Shown here: one piece after another, positions 55,141 through 64,000 of the stretch
Layout of the letters: each line of letters starts with the position of its first letter
How positions within the stretch are numbered: the stretch's first letter is position 1
Translations under genes and position numbers: made by a program
Origin: Quatrionicoccus australiensis
Lineage (GTDB): Bacteria > Pseudomonadota > Gammaproteobacteria > Burkholderiales > Rhodocyclaceae
Assembly: GCF_020510525.1 (NCBI RefSeq)
Contig: NZ_CP075188.1
Span: forward strand, 2,728,001-2,792,000
Direction of reading: 5' to 3'
DNA: 64,000 bases
Notes under the pieces: generated by a model
Databases searched by the model: none
The model's input: the letters and a program-made list of their open reading frames with translations, nothing else
Told to the model about the DNA's origin: nothing

Positions 55141-55791
55141 TTACTGGCCGAGCAGCGTGTCCTTGCGGTATTTCCGGGCGATATCAACCAGACTGCCTTT
55201 GGCATGCGGGTAAGCGCCATTGACCATGGCGAGCAGCTTTCCCTGCCGCTCGCTACCCATCTCATCCCAGCGCGCAAAGCCCACTTCGGCCAGAATACGC
55301 TGCACTCCGGCCTCTTTTTTGCCGTAAAGATATGCCCGGTCAAATTCCGGCCAGATGCTGCCAGACAGTTCTTTACGCAAATGCCGGGCTAGCATCAGGT
55401 TGGCCCAGGGATAGGGCGACATCGGACGCAAGCTTGTTGCGGCGCCAAAGTACTTGATGGCGTCGTCGAGCATTGCCTGTTCAAGCTCAGGAATAGCCCG
55501 CAGATCTGCAGCCCGCATTCCGGACAGATAGCCAAGGTTCTCATAGAGTTGTGGGTCATCCGGGGTTACACGCTGGGCAGCGAGCAATTCAGCCCTGGTC
55601 TTGGCCCACTCGAGGGGTTTGGGTATGGCTTCCCGCCCCAGTTGCCATTGAGTGGTTTGCCAACGAGCCTGCATCGACATTGCATCGGCCCAAGCCGCAC
55701 GCAACCCGAAATACAGGGATGCCAACGAAACGGTGACCACCACTGCAATGACAAGACGCTGAAACACACTCATGCCGGCAGACTTTTTCAC
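55141..55791 (-). CDS. VpsP-like polysaccharide biosynthesis protein
   Basis: This 216-residue protein has an N-terminal membrane helix (VFQRLVIAVVVTVSLASLYFG) and then a soluble helical domain with TPR-like pairs (LLAAQRVTPDDPQLYENLGYL and YFGAATSLRPMSPYPWANLML). It resembles the VpsP family of Vibrio and betaproteobacterial exopolysaccharide loci, whose function is unknown. The start is a GTG in a four-base overlap with the stop of the PHP phosphatase gene; an ATG six codons later is an alternative. It is the last gene of the export operon. Confidence 0.6.
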   Translation of the reverse strand: MKKSAGMSVFQRLVIAVVVTVSLASLYFGLRAAWADAMSMQARWQTTQWQLGREAIPKPLEWAKTRAELLAAQRVTPDDPQLYENLGYLSGMRAADLRAIPELEQAMLDDAIKYFGAATSLRPMSPYPWANLMLARHLRKELSGSIWPEFDRAYLYGKKEAGVQRILAEVGFARWDEMGSERQGKLLAMVNGAYPHAKGSLVDIARKYRKDTLLGQ

Positions 55792-56507
55792 GCCAAGCCC
55801 AGTATCTGGGCCGGCCGTTCACGCAACAATTGCCAAGCTTTTTTCTCGCCAAGCAAAGTGGTGACTACATCTCTGGCTTCGCTCAGTATCGGTGGCCGAT
55901 GGTCCATATTGTGGGCGTCGCTCGCGATCACATGCGCCCACCCCTCGGTGAGAAATGAATGGGCGGTCTTGCGGGAAACTTCACCAAAGCGCCCCGCTAT
56001 CGAACCTGCCGTGAGTTGCAACCAGCAACCCGCATCAAGAAACGGGTGAATGCGATCGGGCTGAGCCATGATCGCCTTGTTACGCTCGGGATGCGCAATC
56101 AGCGGGCGAATTTTCATTTCTAGCAGCTTGTCGACAAATTGCTGGCTACCTACCGGGATCATCTGGTGCGGAAACTCAAGAAGCATGATGCGGTAACCGT
56201 CGACCGTACCAAGAAAGGGAACTTCACCTTCCAGGATCAGCTCAAGCGACTCGATGCTCAAGCGAACCTCGCCCCCCAGCATGACCCGCAAGGGAATGGC
56301 ATGCTCATCGAGCTCGCGCTGAAAGGTCCGCACCTTGCCTTCGAGCTCGGAGCGGATATTGCTGTAACGCCCGGGATGAATGTGAGGCGTCAAGGCCATG
56401 GCCCGGATGCCGTCATCAACGGCAACCCTGGCCAGCGCCAGGGAGTCGTCCAAGGTTTCAGCACCATCATCAACGCTATAAAGCAGGTGCGAGTGAAGAT
56501 CGATCAT
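55788..56507 (-). CDS. PHP-type tyrosine-protein phosphatase (CpsB/YwqE-like)
   Basis: This 239-residue metal-dependent phosphatase begins MIDLHSHLLYSVDDGAETLD, the PHP first motif, with further metal ligands in ALTPHIHPG, GGEVRL, IAHPERNK and VIASDAHNMDHR. Such enzymes dephosphorylate the tyrosine autokinase and so control chain length; the autokinase gene is 34 bp upstream. In-frame residues before MIDLHSH are not phosphatase-like, so I set the start there. A GAGGGCAAGGGC site precedes it. Confidence 0.88.
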   Translation of the reverse strand: MIDLHSHLLYSVDDGAETLDDSLALARVAVDDGIRAMALTPHIHPGRYSNIRSELEGKVRTFQRELDEHAIPLRVMLGGEVRLSIESLELILEGEVPFLGTVDGYRIMLLEFPHQMIPVGSQQFVDKLLEMKIRPLIAHPERNKAIMAQPDRIHPFLDAGCWLQLTAGSIAGRFGEVSRKTAHSFLTEGWAHVIASDAHNMDHRPPILSEARDVVTTLLGEKKAWQLLRERPAQILGLA

Positions 56508-56541
56508 GCCCTTGCCCTCACTTTCGGCGGGGAGTTCGATA

Positions 56542-58776
56542 TCAGCTGCTGCTTTCCTCACCGTACACGGTGCCGTAACCGTATTGGCCATAGCCGGAAT
56601 ATTCGCCGTAGTATTTTTCGGCGTGGGCAAAGTCAAACTGGTTCAGGACAACACCGAGAATCTGGCCTTCGGCCCGACGAATACGCTGCAGACCGAGTTT
56701 GACCAGAGGATACGGGGTAGACATCGCCTTGGTCACATAGATCACGCCGGTCGTCAGGGCACTGATCACCAGCGCATCGCTGACCAGTTCAACTGGAGGC
56801 GAATCGATGATGATGATGTCGAATTTTTCCGACAGCAGTGCCAGCGTGTCTTTGAACTTTTGTGACAACAGCAATTCCAGCGGGTTTGGCGGAATGGTGC
56901 CGGACGGCAGAATCATCAGATCAGAGCCGGCGACAGGCTGCAAACACTCTTCCAGTGTGGCGGTACCGGATACCAGATTGGACAGACCCTTGGCACCCTT
57001 GGACATTTCCAGACCCTTGCTGATTGCAGGACGGCGCATGTCAGAGTCAATCAAAAGCGTCTTTTTGGTATGGGCATGGGCCATTGCCAGATTGATGGAA
57101 AAGGTTGTCTTACCTTCACCTGGAACGCTCGAAGTCACCAGCAAAATACGCTTGGTCAGGTCAATTGCCGAAAGCAGGACACCGGTTCGCGCCGTGCGAA
57201 TTGCTTCTGAATAAAGTGACTTCGGCTGATCAAGGAAAAGACGCGCTGTTGCCGTCCGTTCAATTTCATCCTTTGCCAGCAAGGGCAAGGTCGTCAGCAA
57301 CGGCTGCTTCAGCTTGCTCTCAACGTCTTCCGTCGTTTTCAAAGTGTTATCAAGGCGGTCCAGCAACAGCGCACTCAACACACCGATAAACAAACCGAGC
57401 ACGAAGGCGATCATGATGATCTGCAGTTTCTGCGGCTTGACCGGCCGGTCGGGAATCACGGCAGCATCAACCACCCGCGCGACTGCAGACTGCAGATCAC
57501 CCGCCACATTGGTTTCCTTGGCGCGCTTCATGAACATGTCGTACATCTGGCGATTGGCGTCGACTTCACGCTCAAGAACACTCAACTCGAATTCCTTGCG
57601 GTTGATGTTCTGTACCGAACCGCGGGCCGAGGCCATGATTCCTTCCAGCGCCTTTTCGGTACCGCGGGCAGCTTCGTATTCACGGGTCACACTCTGCACG
57701 ACGTTATCGACCTGGCGACGGGTGTTGTCGCGAGCGGCTTTCATTTCCCCCTCGGCCTGCAGATATTTAGGATGTTCAGCTCCATAGCGCTGTGCGGCTT
57801 CGGACAAACGACGCTCGGCTTCGAGTTCCTGCTTTCGGGCTTCGGCAACAATCGGGTTACGAATAACCGCCGGCAGCGAACTCAGGTCCGCCCCTTTTGC
57901 CGCCATTTTGATCTGGTTGTAGGCATTTTCCGCTTCAGCCCGCTTCATGCGGGTTTCAACCAGGCGCTGGGTTACTTCTTCAATCTGCTTGCCGGCTCCG
58001 CTCTGGGCCGCATTCTTGATATCTACGATGCCTTCCTTTTCGCGATAGTTCTGCAAACCGCGCTCGGACTCATCAAGTTTTGATTTCAACGAAGCAAGGC
58101 GCTCCTGCAACCAGGTGCTCGCCTGCTTGGTCATCTTGTAACGAGCTTCCAGATCGCTTTCGATGTACATCTCGGCAACGGTATTGGCGATCCGGGTTGA
58201 AAGCTCAGGACTATTTGACTCAAAACTGATTTTCGCCAGTTGACTCAAACGAATTGGTTCAATGGTCAGTTTTTTGGAAAAATTGCCATAGACAGCCTCC
58301 GCCAAGGCAATGTCTGTCCATTCCTTTTTACTTTGATCGTCCGCGAAACCGACATTTACCAGCAACGAACTTACCCATGAGTCAGCTTTTGGACGGGGAT
58401 CAAACTCTTCGTTCTCCCACAGCTTGGCTTTGATAATCGACTTGATCGCTACTTCTCGGGACTTGATGATTTCGACCTGCGTCTGAAAATATTCGCGATT
58501 CTGAGTGATCCCGGAATAAACATCCTCAATCGTCACCACCTTGGACTTATTCGCCTCGATCAGGACAGTGACCGTAGAACGATAAACAGGCGTCATCACA
58601 AAAACGACCACCGCTGCCAACAAGGCTACTGCCAAGGCAAAGGCAATAATCGGCACTTTGCGCTTGGTAATACTGCGCCAGTATTCAACGATGTCCAGCT
58701 TATCCTGCAGATCTTCCGGGTCATGCAGAAAAATCTGTTTGTGCTTGTTTTGATCAGTAGATGCTTGAGTCGACAT
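56542..58776 (-). CDS. Polysaccharide co-polymerase / tyrosine autokinase (Wzc-like)
   Basis: This 744-residue protein fuses a chain-length regulator to a BY-kinase. It has a Wzz domain with TM helix 1 (VPIIAFALAVALLAAVVVFVM), long periplasmic coiled coils (about residues 200-430), TM helix 2 (LQIIMIAFVLGLFIGVLSAL), and a kinase with Walker A SSVPGEGKTTFSINLA, Walker A' LLIDSDMRRP and Walker B IIIIDSPP. The Tyr-rich C-terminal cluster (YYGEYSGYGQYGYGTVYG) is the autophosphorylation tail. It would set polymer length together with the Wza-like exporter gene upstream and the PHP phosphatase downstream. Confidence 0.94.
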   Translation of the reverse strand: MSTQASTDQNKHKQIFLHDPEDLQDKLDIVEYWRSITKRKVPIIAFALAVALLAAVVVFVMTPVYRSTVTVLIEANKSKVVTIEDVYSGITQNREYFQTQVEIIKSREVAIKSIIKAKLWENEEFDPRPKADSWVSSLLVNVGFADDQSKKEWTDIALAEAVYGNFSKKLTIEPIRLSQLAKISFESNSPELSTRIANTVAEMYIESDLEARYKMTKQASTWLQERLASLKSKLDESERGLQNYREKEGIVDIKNAAQSGAGKQIEEVTQRLVETRMKRAEAENAYNQIKMAAKGADLSSLPAVIRNPIVAEARKQELEAERRLSEAAQRYGAEHPKYLQAEGEMKAARDNTRRQVDNVVQSVTREYEAARGTEKALEGIMASARGSVQNINRKEFELSVLEREVDANRQMYDMFMKRAKETNVAGDLQSAVARVVDAAVIPDRPVKPQKLQIIMIAFVLGLFIGVLSALLLDRLDNTLKTTEDVESKLKQPLLTTLPLLAKDEIERTATARLFLDQPKSLYSEAIRTARTGVLLSAIDLTKRILLVTSSVPGEGKTTFSINLAMAHAHTKKTLLIDSDMRRPAISKGLEMSKGAKGLSNLVSGTATLEECLQPVAGSDLMILPSGTIPPNPLELLLSQKFKDTLALLSEKFDIIIIDSPPVELVSDALVISALTTGVIYVTKAMSTPYPLVKLGLQRIRRAEGQILGVVLNQFDFAHAEKYYGEYSGYGQYGYGTVYGEESSS

Positions 58777-58833
58777 TCGGGTCAGCCAGGTTCGGTGCCA
58801 TTCGGCACACGAGCATTAAGAAGCAAGGGGCGC

Positions 58834-59430
58834 TTAGAAGAAGCTTTCTTCAACGGTGACGATATCACCGGGCAATACGTAGGTATTCAGTTCGGCCTTT
58901 TGGGAGCGCTGCAACGGATCACCATCCCTGATGATGTAAATCTTGTTGATGGATGCGCGCTCCTTGAATCCACCAGCCAGGGAAGCAGCCTTGCGTATCG
59001 TCAGCCCCGGTTGATAGGGGTAACCACCCGGTTTATCAACCAAACCATTGATGTAGAAGGGACGGTATTCCTCAATCTGGACGGAGACTTTCGGATTGAC
59101 TAGATAACGCCCCTTGAGGCCGGTCGTGATGATGCGTTCGAGATCACCGGTTGTCAGCCCCAGCACCTTGACTTCGCCAAGGGCCGGGTAGGAAACAGAT
59201 CCGGCATCGGTAAGCCGGATCTTTTCCTTACTGAGATCTTCTTCACCCAGAACACGGATGGTGATGACATCACCTGCTGCCAAACGGTAGGTGGAGAGGC
59301 CTGTCGGGGCACCTATCACTGCCCGGTCATTACCGGGGAGAGATGGAACATCTGACTGGGCATGAACCAGGGAAATGGAAAATACCAATGCCAAAAAAAG
59401 CCGCATTAAAACCACAAACAGACCTCGCAT
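58834..59430 (-). CDS. Polysaccharide export protein (Wza-like, short form)
   Basis: This 198-residue exported protein has a signal peptide (LFLALVFSISLVHAQS), the polysaccharide export domain (YRLAAGDVITIRVLGEEDLS, VSYPALGEVKVLGLT) and a SLBB domain (FYINGLVDKPGGYPYQPGLTIRKA). It lacks the lipobox Cys and C-terminal helix of full-length Wza (about 380 residues), so it is probably periplasmic and works with the outer-membrane barrel encoded just upstream. Such short forms are common in Wzy-type exopolysaccharide loci of betaproteobacteria. Confidence 0.88.
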   Translation of the reverse strand: MRGLFVVLMRLFLALVFSISLVHAQSDVPSLPGNDRAVIGAPTGLSTYRLAAGDVITIRVLGEEDLSKEKIRLTDAGSVSYPALGEVKVLGLTTGDLERIITTGLKGRYLVNPKVSVQIEEYRPFYINGLVDKPGGYPYQPGLTIRKAASLAGGFKERASINKIYIIRDGDPLQRSQKAELNTYVLPGDIVTVEESFF

Positions 59431-59440
59431 CTTCGGTTAC

Positions 59441-60871
59441 TTAAAGTACAAATTCTACGGTACCCATCACCACGTTACGCTTGAAATCATTGGTATCGAT
59501 GGTGGAATTACGATCGGTACGCGTAAAATCGACACCAACACGTGTACGGTAACCGACTTCGGTGTAGAAACCGATACCGTAATTCTTGGTATTGTCCCGA
59601 CGATCAACACCGGTGAAATCGGTCTTCACCAAACCAGCACTTACCCGCGATGAAACATAGCTCGCCCATTTGTGGTTCCAGGTCAGTGAGGTTGCGGAAT
59701 TGATCACATAGTCACCAACACCGGTGGAGTCTGAGGGGGTACGTGAAGAAGCCAGATCAAAAGTCGAGTAGGTCAGCGGCGACCAGCGCAGATTGCCTTC
59801 CCAGCTCAGCGAAGAAGAATCGGAAATATTGGCATCTGCAAAGCTCTTGTAGGCACGCCCCAGCTTGATCATACCTGTGGTTTTTGCCGTTGCATCCCAA
59901 GTCAGACCCGCATACAGGCGCAAATCGGAGTTGTCACCCGGGAAGGCTGCCGTGGAAACATAATTCGCCCAAGTATTGCGAGCCTCGAAAACCAGCGAGG
60001 TACGCGGCAACACACGATAGAAGAAACGGCCAGAGAGCATGGTCAGATCGACATCAGCCACCTCGGTATAAGCGCGGTTGTTCTCGTAACGCTTTTGCAT
60101 GAAGGAGGTTTCAAGCTCCAGGCGACCAATCGCACCCTGAGCACCGTAGATACCCAGTGCACGAACAACCGGCGCATGCCAGCGATCCGGCTCGGCAGAA
60201 GAAACACGGTTGGTCGAACCTCGCGGATCGGACCGTTCGATGTAACCGACGCCCCATCCCAGACGGGCACGCGATGTAAAGTAGTTGTCGCCAGCCATCC
60301 ATAGTTCATGGTGATTGAAATCGTCGGATGACGAATTTTCATAATGACCATAGTTACCAAGATAGCTCAGGGTGTAGCGACCACCATGCGTCTTGATCTC
60401 GGTGACCAATTCGGGGCGAAGCACCCAAAGGTTGGAACCAACGCGATTATCTTTCGTCCCGCCCACATTGTCGTTATGACCAAAGCCAAGCAGCACCGAG
60501 GGATAAACAAAAATGCCGTTTTCGAAACGAATCGGACGTCCATGACCCGTCGCCGTCAGGATTGCACCTTCAGCAGGCACACGCCCACCGGCAATCCCGG
60601 TGCCACCAAGCTCATACCCGGCGGTAACCGATTGTTGAGCGGCACCGACACTGACGTCGTTACCGAACACGGTGGCCGAGGCTCCGGAATAATTCCCCCA
60701 GTTGGCGCCGGCTTCGGCACTGGTTGAAGCATCAGGCGTAGCGGCTACCTGAGATTCACTTCCGTCAGCAGAGAAAGCAGGATTAGCAACCAACCCCATG
60801 GCAAGAAGCAGCACGATGGCCGAACGAGTTTCTGGAATGTACAAAGTAGTTCTCCTGAAGATTGCTGGCAT
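59441..60871 (-). CDS. Outer-membrane beta-barrel protein of exopolysaccharide export (EpsL/VpsM-like)
   Basis: This 476-residue protein has an extended signal peptide (AIVLLLAMGLVANPAFSAD), a low-complexity N-terminal region (about residues 40-110, rich in Ala, Gly, Ser) and then alternating barrel strands with aromatic girdles (WGVGYIERSD, FYRVLPRTSLVFEARNTW). It ends in the outer-membrane signature VVMGTVEFVL. It starts the export operon and precedes the Wza-like gene by ten bases. It probably forms the outer-membrane exit for the polymer. The start could lie a few codons downstream. Confidence 0.8.
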   Translation of the reverse strand: MPAIFRRTTLYIPETRSAIVLLLAMGLVANPAFSADGSESQVAATPDASTSAEAGANWGNYSGASATVFGNDVSVGAAQQSVTAGYELGGTGIAGGRVPAEGAILTATGHGRPIRFENGIFVYPSVLLGFGHNDNVGGTKDNRVGSNLWVLRPELVTEIKTHGGRYTLSYLGNYGHYENSSSDDFNHHELWMAGDNYFTSRARLGWGVGYIERSDPRGSTNRVSSAEPDRWHAPVVRALGIYGAQGAIGRLELETSFMQKRYENNRAYTEVADVDLTMLSGRFFYRVLPRTSLVFEARNTWANYVSTAAFPGDNSDLRLYAGLTWDATAKTTGMIKLGRAYKSFADANISDSSSLSWEGNLRWSPLTYSTFDLASSRTPSDSTGVGDYVINSATSLTWNHKWASYVSSRVSAGLVKTDFTGVDRRDNTKNYGIGFYTEVGYRTRVGVDFTRTDRNSTIDTNDFKRNVVMGTVEFVL

Positions 60872-60976
60872 AGTCTGTTTGCCCTTGATCTGTCACGGGC
60901 GAAATTTTGGCCGATTCTAACACTGCGCCCATGCACTTCGTATAACCGCAAGTGCAAAATTTGCCCGCAGCAGAGC

Positions 60977-61007
60977 AAAAAAAGCGTTTCAAAATTCCTC
61001 GAAACGC
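60977..61007 (-). terminator. Intrinsic terminator after the phosphoglucomutase gene
   Basis: On the minus strand a 7-bp stem, GCGTTTC / GAAACGC, with a 10-base loop is followed by seven T residues. It lies about 130 bp after the pgm stop and upstream of the export operon, so it separates the two transcripts. Confidence 0.7.
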
Positions 61008-61135
61008 CCGCCACACGGCAATTTACAAAAAAATACATTTCTTTGCCGCAGTGCAACAAAACCCCATCGAAATCCGGCAGATATAGGACCGTTTTAAACG
61101 CGCAAAGCCGTCAAAGAGCACATCGAGCCCCCTCC

Positions 61136-62770
61136 TCAGGCTAGCGCCTGCGTGAGTATCGCCTGTGCTTCGCCAACAATCGTCTGCAAATGCCCGGCAC
61201 TGACGAAACTTTCGGCATAGAGCTTGTAGATGTCTTCGGTTCCGGACGGTCGGGCAGCAAACCAGCCATTCGCCGTGCACACTTTGAGGCCGCCAATCGC
61301 TGCTTTATTCCCCGGTGCGTGCGTCAGGCGAGCGGTGATCGTGTCGCCGGCCAGGGTCGGCGTCGTGATCCGCTCAGCGGTCAACCGCTTGAAAGCGGCC
61401 TTTTCTGCCGGGCTGGCCGGGGCGTCGATACGCACGTAATGCGGCGTGCCGTATTCGGCGGCCAGCATCTGGTAATACTGACCGGGATCCCGGCCGGAAA
61501 CGGCGGTGATTTCAGCCGCCAGCAAGCCGAGGATGATGCCGTCCTTGTCGGTGGTCCAGACCGTGCCATCGCGCCGCAGGAAACTTGCGCCGGCGCTCTC
61601 CTCGCCACCAAAACAGAGGCTGCCGTCCTGCAGGCCGGCGGCAAACCACTTGAAGCCGACCGGCACTTCCAGCAACGGCCGGTCCAGACCGGCAACCACG
61701 CGGTCGATCAAGGCGCTGGAAACCAGGGTCTTGCCCACCGCAGCGCTCGCCGACCATTGCGGCCGGTTGTTGAGCAGGTAGTGGATGGCGACGGCGAGGT
61801 AGTGGTTCGGGTTCAGCAGCCCCAGCGACGGCGTCACGATGCCGTGGCGATCGACGTCGGCGTCGTTGCCCCAGGCAATGGCAAAGCGGTCCTTGAGCTC
61901 GACCAGGCTGGCCATGGCATAGGGGCTGGAGCAATCCATGCGGATCTTGCCGTCGTGATCCAGGGTCATGAAGGCGAAGGCCGGATCGACCGCCGGATTG
62001 ACGATTTCGATATCGAGGCCGTAGCGCTCGGCGATCGGCTGCCAGTAGGCAACAGCGGCGCCACCCAGCGGATCGACGCCGATCTTGAGGCCGGCGCGAC
62101 GAATCGCGTCCATGTCGATGACCTTGCCGAGATCGGCGACGTAAGCTTCGACGAAATCCTGTTCGACGATATGGGCACAAGCCATCGCCTCGGCCAGCGG
62201 CAGGCGTTTGACATCACGATTGCCGTCCGCCATCAGCGCGTTGGCGCGCTGTTCGATCCAGCCGGTGACATCGGTATCGGCCGGACCGCCGTTCGGCGGG
62301 TTGTATTTGATGCCGCCATCGCGCGGCGGATTGTGCGAGGGCGTGATGACGATACCGTCGGCCAGCTCGGCCGACTGGCCGCGGTTATGCACCAGGATGG
62401 CCCGCGAGATGACCGGCGTCGGCGTGTAGCCGTCAGCGGCCTGCAAATGCGTCAGCACGCCATTGGCAGCAAGCACTTCAAGTGCGGAACATTGCGCCGG
62501 TGCCGAAAGGGCGTGCGTGTCCTTGCCGAGGAAAAGCGGGCCACTGATGCCCTGGGCTGCGCGGTATTCGCACACCGCCTGGGTAATGGCCAGAATGTGC
62601 GCCTCGTTGAAACTGCCATTAAAGGCGCAGCCACGATGGCCGCTGGTGCCGAAGGCGACGCGCTGGGTCGGGTCGCTGGTATCGGGTGCGGCACGGTACG
62701 CTGCGAGCAAGGCGGGAATGTCGGTCAGGTCGCTGGAATTGGCTCGCTGGCCGGCGCGGGGATGGGTCAT
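61136..62770 (-). CDS. pgm: Phosphoglucomutase (alpha-D-glucose phosphate-specific)
   Basis: This 544-residue enzyme interconverts glucose-1- and glucose-6-phosphate. The phosphoserine motif is [20 protein letters not shown] near residue 145; the first part, [20 protein letters not shown], is the conserved substrate loop. The metal loop [11 protein letters not shown] and the sugar-specificity loop [15 protein letters not shown] follow. Length matches bacterial Pgm. Its product feeds UDP-glucose and dTDP-glucose synthesis for the exopolysaccharide. It is transcribed in the same direction as the export operon but separated by a terminator. Confidence 0.95.
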   Translation of the reverse strand: MTHPRAGQRANSSDLTDIPALLAAYRAAPDTSDPTQRVAFGTSGHRGCAFNGSFNEAHILAITQAVCEYRAAQGISGPLFLGKDTHALSAPAQCSALEVLAANGVLTHLQAADGYTPTPVISRAILVHNRGQSAELADGIVITPSHNPPRDGGIKYNPPNGGPADTDVTGWIEQRANALMADGNRDVKRLPLAEAMACAHIVEQDFVEAYVADLGKVIDMDAIRRAGLKIGVDPLGGAAVAYWQPIAERYGLDIEIVNPAVDPAFAFMTLDHDGKIRMDCSSPYAMASLVELKDRFAIAWGNDADVDRHGIVTPSLGLLNPNHYLAVAIHYLLNNRPQWSASAAVGKTLVSSALIDRVVAGLDRPLLEVPVGFKWFAAGLQDGSLCFGGEESAGASFLRRDGTVWTTDKDGIILGLLAAEITAVSGRDPGQYYQMLAAEYGTPHYVRIDAPASPAEKAAFKRLTAERITTPTLAGDTITARLTHAPGNKAAIGGLKVCTANGWFAARPSGTEDIYKLYAESFVSAGHLQTIVGEAQAILTQALA

Positions 62771-62907
62771 GATCAGGAATTCCGGAAGGCTGTCGTTTGC
62801 ATGCGTAATATTTTACCTTGCCGGCATGACGATCTGACGCGGATCATGCGGCAAAGCGTCGCGGCGGCAAAATTGCCGGTTTTTACCGGTCGACCGTCAA
62901 AAAAAGG

Positions 62908-64000
62908 TCAATTTGCCGAGTTGGTCTGGCGAATGAATGCCAACACCTGATCGGCCGGTACCGGCCGGCTGAATAGATAGCCCTGCACGAAGTCGCACCC
63001 CTTGCTTTTCAGATAGTCGCGCTGCGCCTCGGTTTCGACACCCTCGGCGACCAGCTTCAGGCCCAGGCTGTGGGCCAGGCCGATGGTGGCGTCGCAGATT
63101 GCGGCGCTGTCCTGATCCTCGCCGATTTCCATGACGAAGGAACGATCCAGTTTGAGGTGCTTGATCGGGAACATGCGCAGGTAGCTGAGCGATGAATAGC
63201 CGGTGCCGAAGTCGTCGATTGCCAACTCGACGCCCATGTCGTGCAGCAGATCGAGGATGCGGACGGTTTCGTCCGGCTGGTTCATGGCGACCGATTCGGT
63301 AATTTCGAAGATCAGCGTTTCCGGCGCCAGACCGAAGGCCTCGATGGCGCCACGGGCGAGAATCGGCAGATTGCCGTTGCGCAATTGCAGGGCCGAGATG
63401 TTGATGCCCATTTTCAGGCCACGCAAACCGGTTTCGTTGAATTCGGCCAGCTGCCGGCATGCCGTCCAGAACACCCATTCGCCGATCGGCTGGATCAGGC
63501 CGGTTTCTTCGGCAATGCCGATAAAGTTGCCGGGTGGCACCATGCCCATTTCCGGATGCTGCCAGCGCACCAGGGCCTCAAGGCTGACTACCTTGCCGGT
63601 CTGCATGTCGAGGATCGGCTGGTAATGCACGCAGAATTCGTCGCGGGCCAGGGCCTGACGCAGGCTATGTTCGATTTTCAGGCGTTCGAGGGCGGCATCG
63701 TTCATCCGCGCATCGAAGAACTGGAAGTTGTTCCGTCCGGCCGCCTTGGCGTGATACATCGCCGCGTCGGCATTTTTCATCAGCGTTTCGCCATCTTCGC
63801 CGTCAGTCGGGAAGAGCGCGACGCCGATGCTGGGCGTGGTGTAAAGGTCGTAGCCTTCGATCACATAAGGGTCGCCGATGTTGCGCACGAGCTTCTCGGC
63901 GATGATCGCCGCCGAACCGCTATGCTCCATGCCGCTCAGCATGATGACGAATTCGTCACCGCCCAGGCGTGCCACGACATCGCTGTCGCGTACGCTGTCA
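62908..64000 (-). CDS. GGDEF-EAL bifunctional protein (N-terminus beyond window)
   Basis: The visible 363 codons are the C-terminal half of a c-di-GMP enzyme. It enters the window within the GGDEF domain (VARLGGDEFVIMLSGMEHSG, an intact catalytic motif) and continues into an EAL domain with the signature SLEALVRW. Active-site regions NISALQLRNG, FEITESVAMN, LAIDDFGTGYSSLSYL and LKLDRSFV are present, and the end is PVPADQVLAFIRQTNSAN. The EAL domain looks catalytic, unlike the degenerate LapD-like protein. Sensor domains, if any, lie outside the right edge. Confidence 0.9.
   Translation of the reverse strand, partial: DSVRDSDVVARLGGDEFVIMLSGMEHSGSAAIIAEKLVRNIGDPYVIEGYDLYTTPSIGVALFPTDGEDGETLMKNADAAMYHAKAAGRNNFQFFDARMNDAALERLKIEHSLRQALARDEFCVHYQPILDMQTGKVVSLEALVRWQHPEMGMVPPGNFIGIAEETGLIQPIGEWVFWTACRQLAEFNETGLRGLKMGINISALQLRNGNLPILARGAIEAFGLAPETLIFEITESVAMNQPDETVRILDLLHDMGVELAIDDFGTGYSSLSYLRMFPIKHLKLDRSFVMEIGEDQDSAAICDATIGLAHSLGLKLVAEGVETEAQRDYLKSKGCDFVQGYLFSRPVPADQVLAFIRQTNSAN

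Overview
The window looks like chromosomal DNA of a G+C-rich betaproteobacterium, most plausibly of the Rhodocyclales (Dechloromonas/Azonexus-like). This is an inference from gene content: fatty-acid catabolism, many c-type cytochromes, a Lap-type biofilm switch, an exopolysaccharide locus, and a circularly permuted two-piece tmRNA gene with a beta-type ANDE-FA-AA tag. No rRNA, ordinary tRNA or CRISPR array was seen.

Region 1 (1-4.7 kb, minus strand) is a beta-oxidation operon: a bifunctional hydroxyacyl-CoA dehydrogenase/enoyl-CoA hydratase carrying an odd in-frame insertion, a thiolase, a DUF4442 hotdog protein and a chalcone-isomerase-like protein cut by the window edge. Region 2 (4.8-10.6 kb, plus) is a heavy-metal-type RND efflux operon (adaptor, pump, DUF3240, TolC-like). 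Region 3 (10.6-18.1 kb) is respiratory: a membrane-anchored octaheme cytochrome with a cytochrome b partner, a sulfide:quinone-reductase-like flavoprotein and a small four-Cys protein on the minus strand. Facing them on the plus strand is an SHP cytochrome / diheme cytochrome / cytochrome b561 operon that continues into a QseBC-like two-component system. TTAAG-type half-sites at 11-bp spacing lie before both the RND operon and the cytochrome operon, which suggests one regulator for both.

Region 4 (18.2-30.1 kb, minus) is a second lipid-catabolism block: FadL porin, GMC oxidoreductase, aldehyde dehydrogenase, FadB-like enzyme, DegV protein, thiolase, FadE and a TetR regulator. A shared 20-bp palindrome lies before the TetR gene, before fadL and before the Region 1 operon, so the three transcripts probably form one regulon.

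Region 5 (30.3-32.1 kb) holds a DUF5710 protein, the permuted ssrA gene, an OmpH/Skp chaperone and a 194-bp repeat with terminal inverted repeats. Region 6 (32-62.8 kb) is a large exopolysaccharide locus. It supplies precursors (phosphomannomutase, GDP-mannose synthesis, GalE, dTDP-rhamnose synthesis, Pgm), starts the glycan (WcaJ-type), and holds a Wzx/Wzy and glycosyltransferase cassette that is clearly A+T-rich, with an IS630 element at its downstream edge. It also carries an O-antigen ligase-like protein, the export and chain-length machinery (outer-membrane barrel, Wza, Wzc, PHP phosphatase, VpsP-like) and a LapD/LapG pair embedded in the locus. The right edge is a truncated GGDEF-EAL protein.

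Most interesting items: the permuted tmRNA, the 11-bp-period operator array, the in-frame repeat in the FadB-like enzyme, the paired inverted-repeat elements abutting stop codons, and the DegV protein inside a beta-oxidation operon.
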